DNA of 64,000 nt from Spongiibacter nanhainus (GTDB lineage Bacteria > Pseudomonadota > Gammaproteobacteria > Pseudomonadales > Spongiibacteraceae), in NCBI RefSeq assembly GCF_016132545.1, contig NZ_CP066167.1, forward strand, positions 833,001-897,000, read 5' to 3'. Shown piece after piece: positions 26,365 through 34,001 of this stretch. The notes under the pieces were generated by a model. It had not been told where the DNA came from. It ran no database searches and saw only the letters and a program-made list of their open reading frames with translations. The translations under genes were made by a program, and so were the position numbers. Position 1 is the first letter of the stretch. The number at the start of each line of letters is the position of its first letter.

Positions 26365-28218
26365 GTGAAAATAAAAACTCATCATAAGCTTGTGACTGTC
26401 CTCGGTGCAGCGCTCGGTAGTGCACCGGTTTGGGGAGCCAGCGGTGAAGCCTTAGGTATAGACTATACATTTAGCGGTATGATCAGGCTCGAAGCCGGCT
26501 TGAAAACAGTCGACGAAGAAAACCCCTTTAATCAGCGTGGCAACCTATTTAACGGCAAAGAAGTCCAGCGTAACGGCGGTCTGCCAGTACTGGGTTTGCC
26601 GCTTCCCTCATTGACAGCGGACACTGCGACCCGCAACGGCGTGCCCGCCGATAACGACTTTAATCAGACTCAGGTCCGCATAGAAAATACGCTGCAGCTA
26701 CGCTTCAGCGACAGCTTCTCCGGAACCATTAAAATGCGCGGTATTTTTGATGCGGCGGAGTACGACGAATTCGATCCGGACGATGTCGACAGTAATCGCG
26801 TCGGTTATTTGTACGAGGACGGTCCAAACTATTTCGAAAATGACGACTTCGACGACGGTGGTTCGCAGCATCCGCTAGAGGTCGCCGGTGAACAGTACAT
26901 GGTGGATTTTCCGTCACTGTATTTGGACTACCAAAAGGGGCCGCTGCTGATCCGTACTGGTAATCAGCAGGTGGCTTGGGGCCAGGCGCTGTTTTTCCGG
27001 GTGATGGATGTTGCCAACGGCCTGGACCTTCGCCGTCACTTGATTCTTGATTTTGCCTCCGAGGAATACGCTGACGAACGGATGTCCGCGCCCGGAATCC
27101 GGGCCTCCTATCAATTTGCCTCGGGCTGGGAGCTGGACACCTTTATTCAAATGTTTCTGCCTTCGGTTTTGCCAAACCCAGAAACGCCCTACAACGTTAT
27201 TCCCACACAGTTTACCGTTCACGACCGTTACGAGAACTACGATGAGGAGTTCAACTCCGGGTTTCGTTTGAAAGGCTACTTTGGCGACTTCGGTGTGCAG
27301 TTTATGTATACCAACCGCTACAATCCGGATGGGGTGTTCCGTTGGACCAAGTCCAATGTTAATCGGGGGGTACCTATTATTCCTGGCTCTGGCGCGATCC
27401 TGGCAGAGACTCCTCTGGAGCGTGATCCTACCGGTGTGTGGAGTGCGGAAGAGTGGTTTACCTACTCCGGTATGGCTCGCCTCGATGGGATTGAGGGCCT
27501 TAACAAGCTGATCACAGACTTCCCGTCTTCCATGTTGTTGGGGGCAACGCCGGTACAAAACTTTGAGCAAGCCAACCAAGAGCTGGACTTCTTCTTCCAG
27601 GTCGCTGGCCCGCTCCGGGGGCACATAGAGCGCACCTACCACCGCGAAGATGTCTTCGCCACCGGCTTTAGTTACGTATTTTCTGGCGAGCCGGGCAGTT
27701 GGACTGATCAGCTGATTATGAACTTAGAGATCTCCTACACGCCTGACAAAACCTTCACGTCAATCGATCTGGGGCAGGAGTATATCGTCGAAGACGAATA
27801 TGTTTCTGCACTGGTGTTGGAAAAATATCAGCGCTTCAGCTCGTCCTTTCCGGCGACCTATCTGGTATTTCAGTGGATGCACCGCAGCGAGTCTGACCTG
27901 CTCGGCCGTCACTTAAGTGGCATGGGTGGCTCGGTCAACAACGCCCCCAAAGGTGTCGATGGCGGCTGGGATGGTTTGGTACTGGCGGCGCAACAGCCCT
28001 TCCCCGGTCTGGTGTGGCGGGCCGATTTCTCCATGCTTTACGACACCCGGGGCGGTTTGTTTATACAGCCGGCGCTGAAGTGGAAACCCAGCGGTAACTT
28101 GAATGTTGAGTTCTACTATAACTATCTGGACGGCTCGTTGGGTGATGAGAACGAAAACATTATCGAAACCATCGAATACGCCGAGGAGTTTGGTCTCCGG
28201 GTCGCATACCAATACTGA
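26365..28218 (+). CDS. DUF1302 family protein, predicted outer-membrane beta-barrel
   Basis: 617 residues from a GTG start with a GGGGA site. A signal peptide ends near residue 25 (PVWGA). The rest is rich in alternating aromatic/polar strands and ends RVAYQY, the terminal aromatic typical of proteins inserted by Bam. Size and composition fit DUF1302, a family predicted to form large barrels. It is placed to let a hydrophobic compound cross the outer membrane in partnership with the periplasmic proteins before it. Not demonstrated experimentally as far as I know. Confidence 0.85.
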   Translation: MKIKTHHKLVTVLGAALGSAPVWGASGEALGIDYTFSGMIRLEAGLKTVDEENPFNQRGNLFNGKEVQRNGGLPVLGLPLPSLTADTATRNGVPADNDFNQTQVRIENTLQLRFSDSFSGTIKMRGIFDAAEYDEFDPDDVDSNRVGYLYEDGPNYFENDDFDDGGSQHPLEVAGEQYMVDFPSLYLDYQKGPLLIRTGNQQVAWGQALFFRVMDVANGLDLRRHLILDFASEEYADERMSAPGIRASYQFASGWELDTFIQMFLPSVLPNPETPYNVIPTQFTVHDRYENYDEEFNSGFRLKGYFGDFGVQFMYTNRYNPDGVFRWTKSNVNRGVPIIPGSGAILAETPLERDPTGVWSAEEWFTYSGMARLDGIEGLNKLITDFPSSMLLGATPVQNFEQANQELDFFFQVAGPLRGHIERTYHREDVFATGFSYVFSGEPGSWTDQLIMNLEISYTPDKTFTSIDLGQEYIVEDEYVSALVLEKYQRFSSSFPATYLVFQWMHRSESDLLGRHLSGMGGSVNNAPKGVDGGWDGLVLAAQQPFPGLVWRADFSMLYDTRGGLFIQPALKWKPSGNLNVEFYYNYLDGSLGDENENIIETIEYAEEFGLRVAYQY

Positions 28219-28260
28219 TTGAAGCGACGTAAACAAATTTCAGCCTGAATGGGACATTTG

Positions 28261-28286
28261 CGGCGGCGTCATGCCGCCGGTTTTTT
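28261..28286 (+). terminator. Rho-independent terminator inside the transport gene run
   Basis: GGCGGC (28262-28267) pairs with GCCGCC (28273-28278) around GTCAT and is followed by GG and six T. It separates DUF1302 from the second DUF1329 gene, only 26 bp before the latter's ATG, so it may act as an attenuator that lowers expression of the downstream genes. Confidence 0.8.
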
Positions 28287-28312
28287 CCTTATCATGCTAA
28301 GTGAAGGTGGTT

Positions 28313-29692
28313 ATGAGTTTTGTCATCCCCCGTTACGGAAGGCAGTTCGCACGCAGGGAGTTTTTAAAGCTCGGTGCGGGTTTCGCCGGCGCCGGTGTGC
28401 TGTCGCCATTGTGGGCTGCGATGGAGGAACACGGCGAGATCAATAAGGCTTACCCGGAAGAGTTGCTGTCCATAGAGGCCTATACCAAGGGCAGGCTTAA
28501 AGCCGGTGACTATATCGACGTCAACAACGTCGAGCTAGTGAAAGAGCTATTGGAGCCGGTTAAGTACTACCAGGTTAAAAACATGGGCCGGCGCTTAAAG
28601 CTGCGGGAGACGACTCAGGAAGTAATGAGGCTCAGCCCCTACGAGTACATGGAGGCAAGCTTTAAGCACCGCGGACTGGCGCGCTTTGACGAGAAGGGCA
28701 ACGTGGTTACCGGTGAAGGTAAGCCCTGGATCGGCGGCTTGCCGTTTCCCGATGCCAAGACCGGGGTCGAGTTTTTTGCCGGTTTAACCATGAGTTGGGG
28801 TCGCCACGATGCGTCGTTCTACCCGATTCGGGAATACGACCTCAACCTTGAAGGCAAGGTGACCTATGGCTACGAACTGGGCTGGGCAGAATATGCGCCG
28901 GTCGGACGAGTCAGCTTTCCCGACGTGTACTGGGAAGGGCACGAAGACATGCTGCGCTACCAAAGCGTGTTCTTTACCCAGCCCAATAGCGTTCGGGGTA
29001 CATCCTTTCTGAACAACTGGCACTACGACCAGCATAAGTTTCCCGAGTTATTCGGCTACATCCCGGATTTTAAGCGTATCCGTCGTTACCCCACCGACCA
29101 GCGCTTTGAGCCCTTGGTGCCCGGATCCAGCCTGTATCTGTCAGACGCCTGGGGCGCTGGCGATCCGCTCCATACCTGGGGCAAATACCGCATCACTTGG
29201 CGGGGGCCCTTGCTGGGTGCTGTGAGCGGGGCGTGGGAGAGCACCGATGACAATTGGCAGCACGGTGTGCACGGCGGTCCACAGGGGCAGACCTTCTGGG
29301 ATACCGAACTGGAACTGGTGCCAGAAGCGATTGCCGTTGATGCCGAACCGGTTGGTTTTCCCCGTGCGCCGGTAGGGCGAAAGCGGGTGTGGTTTGACGC
29401 CCGTACTCAGTTGCCACTGGGTATGGTGACTTACGACCGCCGTGGCGAGTTATTTAGATCCTTTGACGGTGCTTATGGGCTTTACGAGAAGCCCGATGGC
29501 CAGCGGGTGATGGACGGCAAGCACACCTATTGGTCCTGGGGCCACGCCCAGGCCTTTGATGTGCAGTCGGGCAAAATGACACGTATCGAGCAACTGGCCT
29601 CTATCGGCAACGGCCACCGCATGAAAGTGAACGACGAAGATATCTATTCCCGATATTTGACCAATACCGCGTTGCGGCGACTCGGGAACTAG
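28313..29692 (+). CDS. DUF1329 family protein with Tat signal, copy 2
   Basis: 459 residues from the ATG at 28313, preceded by GAAGGTGG; a GTG 12 bases earlier is the alternative. Twin-arginine signal ARREFLKL near residues 13-20, then a GA-rich hydrophobic stretch. It is clearly a paralogue of the protein at 24016, sharing INKAYPEELLSIEAYTKGRLKAGD-like and WHYDQHKFPELFGYIPDF-like segments over its whole length. It sits behind a terminator, so its expression may differ from copy 1. The two copies might carry different substrates or form a pair. Confidence 0.86.
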   Translation: MSFVIPRYGRQFARREFLKLGAGFAGAGVLSPLWAAMEEHGEINKAYPEELLSIEAYTKGRLKAGDYIDVNNVELVKELLEPVKYYQVKNMGRRLKLRETTQEVMRLSPYEYMEASFKHRGLARFDEKGNVVTGEGKPWIGGLPFPDAKTGVEFFAGLTMSWGRHDASFYPIREYDLNLEGKVTYGYELGWAEYAPVGRVSFPDVYWEGHEDMLRYQSVFFTQPNSVRGTSFLNNWHYDQHKFPELFGYIPDFKRIRRYPTDQRFEPLVPGSSLYLSDAWGAGDPLHTWGKYRITWRGPLLGAVSGAWESTDDNWQHGVHGGPQGQTFWDTELELVPEAIAVDAEPVGFPRAPVGRKRVWFDARTQLPLGMVTYDRRGELFRSFDGAYGLYEKPDGQRVMDGKHTYWSWGHAQAFDVQSGKMTRIEQLASIGNGHRMKVNDEDIYSRYLTNTALRRLGN

Positions 29693-29741
29693 ACGCCCAA
29701 TAACAGAACTAGTAATCCATTATTAGAATCAGGAAGTAGCG

Positions 29742-30737
29742 ATGAGCGATGTATATCAGGCCCTGGTGGCCAAACGCAGTGACACCGGGCTCAGTGTTGG
29801 CTTTGAGCAGCTGGGTGCTGATGAGATCGGCGATGGTGATGTCGAAGTAGCCGTGGAGTACTCCACCCTCAATTACAAAGACGGACTGGCCATCTCCGAT
29901 GCCATCCCCATCGTTCAGGCGCCTTCGTTAATTCTGGGAATCGATATGGCGGGTACTGTTGTGTCCTCTCAGTCTGACCGCTTTCGGGTTGGCGACAGGG
30001 TGGTACTAAACGGCTACGGCGCCTCAGAAACCCACAATGGTGGTTACACCCAGCGCCTGCGAACCCGCAGCGAGTATCTGGTACCGCTGCCGTCGCGTTT
30101 CACTACCAAGCAGGCGATGATTATCGGTACAGCCGGCTATACCGCCATGTTGTCGATTATGCGCCTTGAATCACTGGGTATTATGCCTGAGTCCGGTGAG
30201 GTTCTGGTGACCGGCGCCTCTGGCGGCGTGGGTACGGTGGCAATCATGCTGCTTGCCACCATGGGCTATCGGGTTACCGCCTCAACAGGGCGGCTGCAAG
30301 AAACCGACTTTCTCAAGAGCCTGGGCGCGACCGCGGTGATCGATCGCAACGAGCTGTCCGAGCCCGGTGAAATGATGCAGGAACCGCGCTGGGCCGCCGC
30401 AGTTGATTCCTGTGGCAGTCACACCCTTGCCAATGTGCTGGCGCGGATGCACTACGACGGTGTAGTGACCGCCTGTGGCCTGGCACAGGGTCTGGATTTG
30501 CCCGGCAACATGATGCCCTTTGCGCTGCGCAATGTGGCGCTGTTGGGGGTCGACTCCGTTCATGCGCCGATGCAGCGCCGCCAAGAAGCCTGGGAGCGAC
30601 TGGCCAAGACCGTCGATATGGAAAAGCTGGAAGCGCTGGCTGTTGAAATTCCCTTTGCACAAATACCCGAAGCGGCGGGACAAATACTGCAGGGGCAAAT
30701 ACGCGGACGGGCCATCGTCGATATTGCCGGCGTCTAG
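29742..30737 (+). CDS. AcuI/YhdH-type acrylyl-CoA reductase-like quinone oxidoreductase
   Basis: 331 residues, zinc-free medium-chain dehydrogenase. YSTLNYKDGLAI near 40-51, GIDMAGTV, NGGYTQRLRT, the NADPH-binding VTGASGGVGTVAIMLLATMGY near 156-176 and GVDSVHAPMQRR mark the AcuI/YhdH branch, which reduces acryloyl-CoA to propionyl-CoA with NADPH. In this cluster it may reduce a short or branched enoyl-CoA released by the thiolase step. The gene begins a run with two SDR genes. Confidence 0.85.
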   Translation: MSDVYQALVAKRSDTGLSVGFEQLGADEIGDGDVEVAVEYSTLNYKDGLAISDAIPIVQAPSLILGIDMAGTVVSSQSDRFRVGDRVVLNGYGASETHNGGYTQRLRTRSEYLVPLPSRFTTKQAMIIGTAGYTAMLSIMRLESLGIMPESGEVLVTGASGGVGTVAIMLLATMGYRVTASTGRLQETDFLKSLGATAVIDRNELSEPGEMMQEPRWAAAVDSCGSHTLANVLARMHYDGVVTACGLAQGLDLPGNMMPFALRNVALLGVDSVHAPMQRRQEAWERLAKTVDMEKLEALAVEIPFAQIPEAAGQILQGQIRGRAIVDIAGV

Positions 30738-30773
30738 GGCGAATCGCGGCTTATTACAAGAGGTAGAAGAATA

Positions 30774-31595
30774 ATGAAAATGGGACTAGATGCTTTTTCC
30801 CTGGCCGGGAAGGTGGCTGTGGTGACCGGCGCCGGTGCCGGTATTGGCGCCGCCGTGGCGCGTTGTTACGCGGACGCCGGTGCCGCTGTAGCGCTTACGG
30901 ATATTGATGCCCAGCGCTGTGAGGCAGTGGCCGCTGAATTGCGAGAGGGGGGCGCGGTTGTGTTTACCCTCACCATGGATGTCAGCCGTGAGTCGGACTG
31001 GGAGCAGTTGTGCTCGGCGCTGGAAGATTGGAAGGGGCGCTGGGATGTGCTGCTCAATAATGCGGGGATCTATATCGGTGGCAGCGTTGGATCCAATACC
31101 ACAGAACAATTGCAGCGTATTCACGATATCAACGTGGCATCGGTCTTTTTGGGCACCCGTTTTGCCGCCGCCGCCATGAAACCGGGTGGGACTTTTGGTC
31201 ACGGTGGTTCGATTATCAATCTGTCCTCCATTGCCGGGCTGATCGGTGTGCCCGGTCATAGCATCTATGGTGCCAGTAAAGGCGCGGTGGCGTCTTTTAG
31301 CCGCCACGCCGCGGTGGAGTTTGCCCGCTTTGGCTACGGTGTTCGGGTTAACTCATTGCACCCGGGGCTGATCGATACGGCGATGGGCCATATGGTGTTG
31401 CAGGATTTTGTCGATGTGGGCCTGGCTCCAGACACTGATACTGCGTTGTCTATGCTGCGCGACCAAATGATTCCCTGCGGCAGGCTGGGCACGGTGGAGG
31501 ATGTGGCCAATGCGGCGCTGTTTTTGGCAGCAGATGCCAGCAGTTACGTCACCGGCACAGAGCTGACTGTGGATGGCGGTTTTGTCGCGGCGTAA
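30774..31595 (+). CDS. Short-chain dehydrogenase/reductase 1
   Basis: 273 residues, classical SDR. TGAGAGIGAAVA (NAD(P) loop, near 19-30), an acid in TDIDAQRC suggesting NAD preference, NNAG, catalytic Ser in LSSIAG and YGASK. The C-terminus ends GTELTVDGGFVAA. The start at 30774 follows AAGAGGTAGAAG. It is 36 bp after the AcuI-like gene and 31 bp before the second SDR; together they could oxidise hydroxyacyl-CoA or alcohol intermediates. Confidence 0.87.
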   Translation: MKMGLDAFSLAGKVAVVTGAGAGIGAAVARCYADAGAAVALTDIDAQRCEAVAAELREGGAVVFTLTMDVSRESDWEQLCSALEDWKGRWDVLLNNAGIYIGGSVGSNTTEQLQRIHDINVASVFLGTRFAAAAMKPGGTFGHGGSIINLSSIAGLIGVPGHSIYGASKGAVASFSRHAAVEFARFGYGVRVNSLHPGLIDTAMGHMVLQDFVDVGLAPDTDTALSMLRDQMIPCGRLGTVEDVANAALFLAADASSYVTGTELTVDGGFVAA

Positions 31596-31626
31596 GGTCA
31601 CGGCCCTACTCGATGGAGAGAGATAG

Positions 31627-32397
31627 ATGGACTGCACAGGTAAAGTCGTTTTGGTCACTGGCGCGGCCAGTGGTATTGGCGCCGCCAGTTGTCGCGCCCT
31701 GGCCGCTCGCGGCGCAAAAATCGCGCTGAGCGATATCGATGTCGATACCGGCGAGGCGCTGGTTAATGAGTTGCGCGAGTCCGGCGCAGAGGCCGCCTTT
31801 ATCCCCCTGGATGTCAGAGACGAGGCACAGTGGCGGACTGCGGTGGACCAGGTGCTTGCCCAGTTTGGCGCGCTGGACGGCCTGGTCAATAACGCCGGGA
31901 TTGCCGCGATCTGCGGCATTGAGGAGGAAACCCTCGAGGGGTGGCGGCGCACCCAGGATATCAATACCGATGCCGTGTTTCTCGGTTGCCGGGAAGCCGT
32001 GCGGGTGATGAAAGGACGGGGCGGTAGCATTGTTAACGTGTCCTCTATCGAAGGGATTGTCGGCGACCCGATGTTGCCGGCCTACAACGCCAGCAAAGGC
32101 GCCGTCCGCGCTCTCACCAAGTCTCTGGCGCTGTACTGTGCCGAGAATGGCACCGGCATTCGGGTGAATTCCCTGCACCCCGGTTATGTCGCCACGCCTC
32201 TGGTCAGCGGAGCGCTGGACAAACTAGCTGCCGCCGAGGCGGAGGCCTTTGCCAATAGAGTGGTGGCCAGTATTCCGATGGGGCGTATGGCAGAAGCGGA
32301 CGAAATTGCCGAGGGCGTGGTGTTCTTGATCTCGGAGAGTTCTCGCTACATGACGGGGTCGGAATTGATTATGGATGGCGGCTATACCGCCAGATAA
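31627..32397 (+). CDS. Short-chain dehydrogenase/reductase 2
   Basis: 256 residues, classical SDR with TGAASGIGAASC, SDIDVDTG (acidic residue for NAD), NNAG, Ser in VSSIEG and YNASK, and the terminal GSELIMDGGYTAR. It is paralogous to SDR 1 in layout but not a recent copy. A GGAGAGAG site precedes the ATG. Probably a 3-hydroxyacyl-CoA or hydroxysteroid-type dehydrogenase; the substrate cannot be told from the sequence. Confidence 0.87.
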   Translation: MDCTGKVVLVTGAASGIGAASCRALAARGAKIALSDIDVDTGEALVNELRESGAEAAFIPLDVRDEAQWRTAVDQVLAQFGALDGLVNNAGIAAICGIEEETLEGWRRTQDINTDAVFLGCREAVRVMKGRGGSIVNVSSIEGIVGDPMLPAYNASKGAVRALTKSLALYCAENGTGIRVNSLHPGYVATPLVSGALDKLAAAEAEAFANRVVASIPMGRMAEADEIAEGVVFLISESSRYMTGSELIMDGGYTAR

Positions 32398-32446
32398 AAA
32401 TACTGTTTTACCGATGTTTACAACGACAAAGTGGAGAGGTGTAGAA

Positions 32447-32848
32447 ATGATGAAGGTTATTCGTAATTTACTGTGTGCTTTTATGCTGACGGCTGTGGCC
32501 AATGTGGCGACGGCTCAAGAGATTCCCATTTTGGGAGCTCTGATCCCTATCGATTCTACCGGTGGTGGCCTACTTGGCCTGGATTTGCTGGGTGGTCTCG
32601 GCGCCGGCGGTGCCGGTCTGGATTCGTTGTATAGCATTCCTGTTGTCGGCGGCGTGCTCAGTGGTGCGCTACTTCAGGGGGCTATGCCGGTGCTGCAGAC
32701 TATCCTCAGCCCCGAGTTTCTGACCGACCCAACCCCAGTGCTGGCGTTACTGAGCCCCGAAGCTATAGATGGCGCCACTATTTTGGTGACAGCCATCCTG
32801 GGCGGTGTAACTGCGCCCCTGACCGGTGGGGCCCTGCCCGGTCTGTGA
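32447..32848 (+). CDS. Small secreted Gly/Leu-rich protein of unknown function
   Basis: 133 residues from the first of two adjacent ATG codons with GGAGAGGTG upstream; a longer frame begins inside SDR 2 and is not supported. A Sec signal ends at about residue 24 (NVATAQ). The mature part is rich in Gly, Leu, Pro and Ala, with no Cys and few charges: GGGLLGLDLLGGLGAGGAG, then an amphipathic SPEFLTDPTPVLALLSPEAID region. It closes the catabolic gene run before a strong terminator. Not recognised. It may bind the hydrophobic substrate or the envelope. Confidence 0.7.
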   Translation: MMKVIRNLLCAFMLTAVANVATAQEIPILGALIPIDSTGGGLLGLDLLGGLGAGGAGLDSLYSIPVVGGVLSGALLQGAMPVLQTILSPEFLTDPTPVLALLSPEAIDGATILVTAILGGVTAPLTGGALPGL

Positions 32849-32911
32849 TCGGTTTGGGCTAATAAGTTTCTGCTTACAAGCAAATACCACCCCTAGAAAG
32901 GTGCCTACCTG

Positions 32912-32938
32912 GCCCGGCTTATGCCGGGTCTTTTTTTA
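32912..32938 (+). terminator. Rho-independent terminator closing the catabolic region
   Basis: CCCGGC and GCCGGG pair around TTAT and are followed by TC and seven T. It marks the right border of the accessory catabolic run. Confidence 0.9.
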
Positions 32939-33037
32939 TTCTGGAAAAGCGCTCAGCCACCGGAAATCTGCCCCGAGATTTGCCATAATAGTGGGCGTGG
33001 GGCGGTATCGATCCCCGATTTTGTCAGTGGTGGCACC

Positions 33038-33226
33038 ATGGAAAACGAGCACAACAAACTTTATCCCGAGGACCAGGCTCGGGTGGATCAGTACCTGCAG
33101 TCCGGCTTCAACGATGTGGAACGCAAACCCTTTCGCCCATTGAAGCTGCTGGGCATTCTGGTGTTGGCGGTATCGTCAATGACGGGTCTCAGCCTGCTGT
33201 TAGCCTGGGCAACTGGAATCTATTGA
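33038..33226 (+). CDS. DUF3094 family small membrane protein
   Basis: 62 residues: a hydrophilic start with YPEDQARVDQYLQSGFNDVERKPFRP followed by one transmembrane helix (about residues 36-58). The VERKPFRP segment before the helix is the hallmark of DUF3094, a small family of pseudomonads and relatives. Function unknown. The ATG at 33038 is chosen to match the family length. Confidence 0.82.
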   Translation: MENEHNKLYPEDQARVDQYLQSGFNDVERKPFRPLKLLGILVLAVSSMTGLSLLLAWATGIY

Positions 33227-33241
33227 GGCCAGCCTCCGGTG

Positions 33242-33856
33242 TCAGCGCCGCAGTGCGGTAATCAACTCGCCGATGTTCTCTCGATCGGTGAAGAGAATTC
33301 GCTCAAATTGTGACTCCCACAGCGTTCGCACCCGGTCATCGCAATACTGGGTGACCGTCAGTACCCGCTTGCCGCGGGGTGAGCTGAATTGGTACTCGCC
33401 TGCGCGACAGGTGGGGGTGCTTTTATCGATATAGCGATAGCGCAGGTCGCCGGGGAAGTTGCCGATGTCGTTGGCGTTGACGGCGTAAGTCTGTGAGCGG
33501 GCTATTTGGCCGTCTTTGATGACCTTGGTGATGTTGAAGCTTTCAATCACCGGATAGTAAAAGTTCAGGTCGTAGCTGTGCAGCCGTATACGGTGGTCCT
33601 GGGCTTTTTCCACCTCGGCTCGCAATTCCTCGATCAGGGCGGGCAATTGCTCTTCGCTGGCGTCGACGATGCGGTGGTAAATGCTGGCAGTGGATTGCGC
33701 CGTATCGATCAGGGATTTCCAGGCACCGGGCTGATCAGCCAGCCAGCGGGCCTTGTCTTCTTCCAGCACTTCGTAGGTTTCGCGCTCGGTCGTATAGATA
33801 GGCGCTGACGAGCACGCTGAAAGCAGCACAACGAGAATTAACGCCAAACCCTTCAT
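33242..33856 (-). CDS. Predicted lipoprotein of unknown function
   Basis: 204 residues. The signal ends in a lipobox, LLSACSS, with Cys15 as the lipid-modified residue; the +2 Ser suggests outer-membrane sorting. The mature part has a helical region with EELRAEVEKAQDHR and a later basic beta-rich region containing two Cys (Cys in PTCRAG and QYCDD) that may form a disulfide. No family recognised. It faces the DUF3094 gene tail to tail. Confidence 0.72.
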   Translation of the reverse strand: MKGLALILVVLLSACSSAPIYTTERETYEVLEEDKARWLADQPGAWKSLIDTAQSTASIYHRIVDASEEQLPALIEELRAEVEKAQDHRIRLHSYDLNFYYPVIESFNITKVIKDGQIARSQTYAVNANDIGNFPGDLRYRYIDKSTPTCRAGEYQFSSPRGKRVLTVTQYCDDRVRTLWESQFERILFTDRENIGELITALRR

Positions 33857-34001
33857 ATTCCAATCGCCCCGCGGCGGGCCCCGCCGCCACTGTGTGTGTT
33901 GCTACGCTGTGGTGTTACGCCATGGGTATCGGCGCGGGCGGGGAGAAGTGGACTCCGTATTTGTGCGGATGGTAATGGCGGATCGGCTGTAGTGACTGAG
34001 A

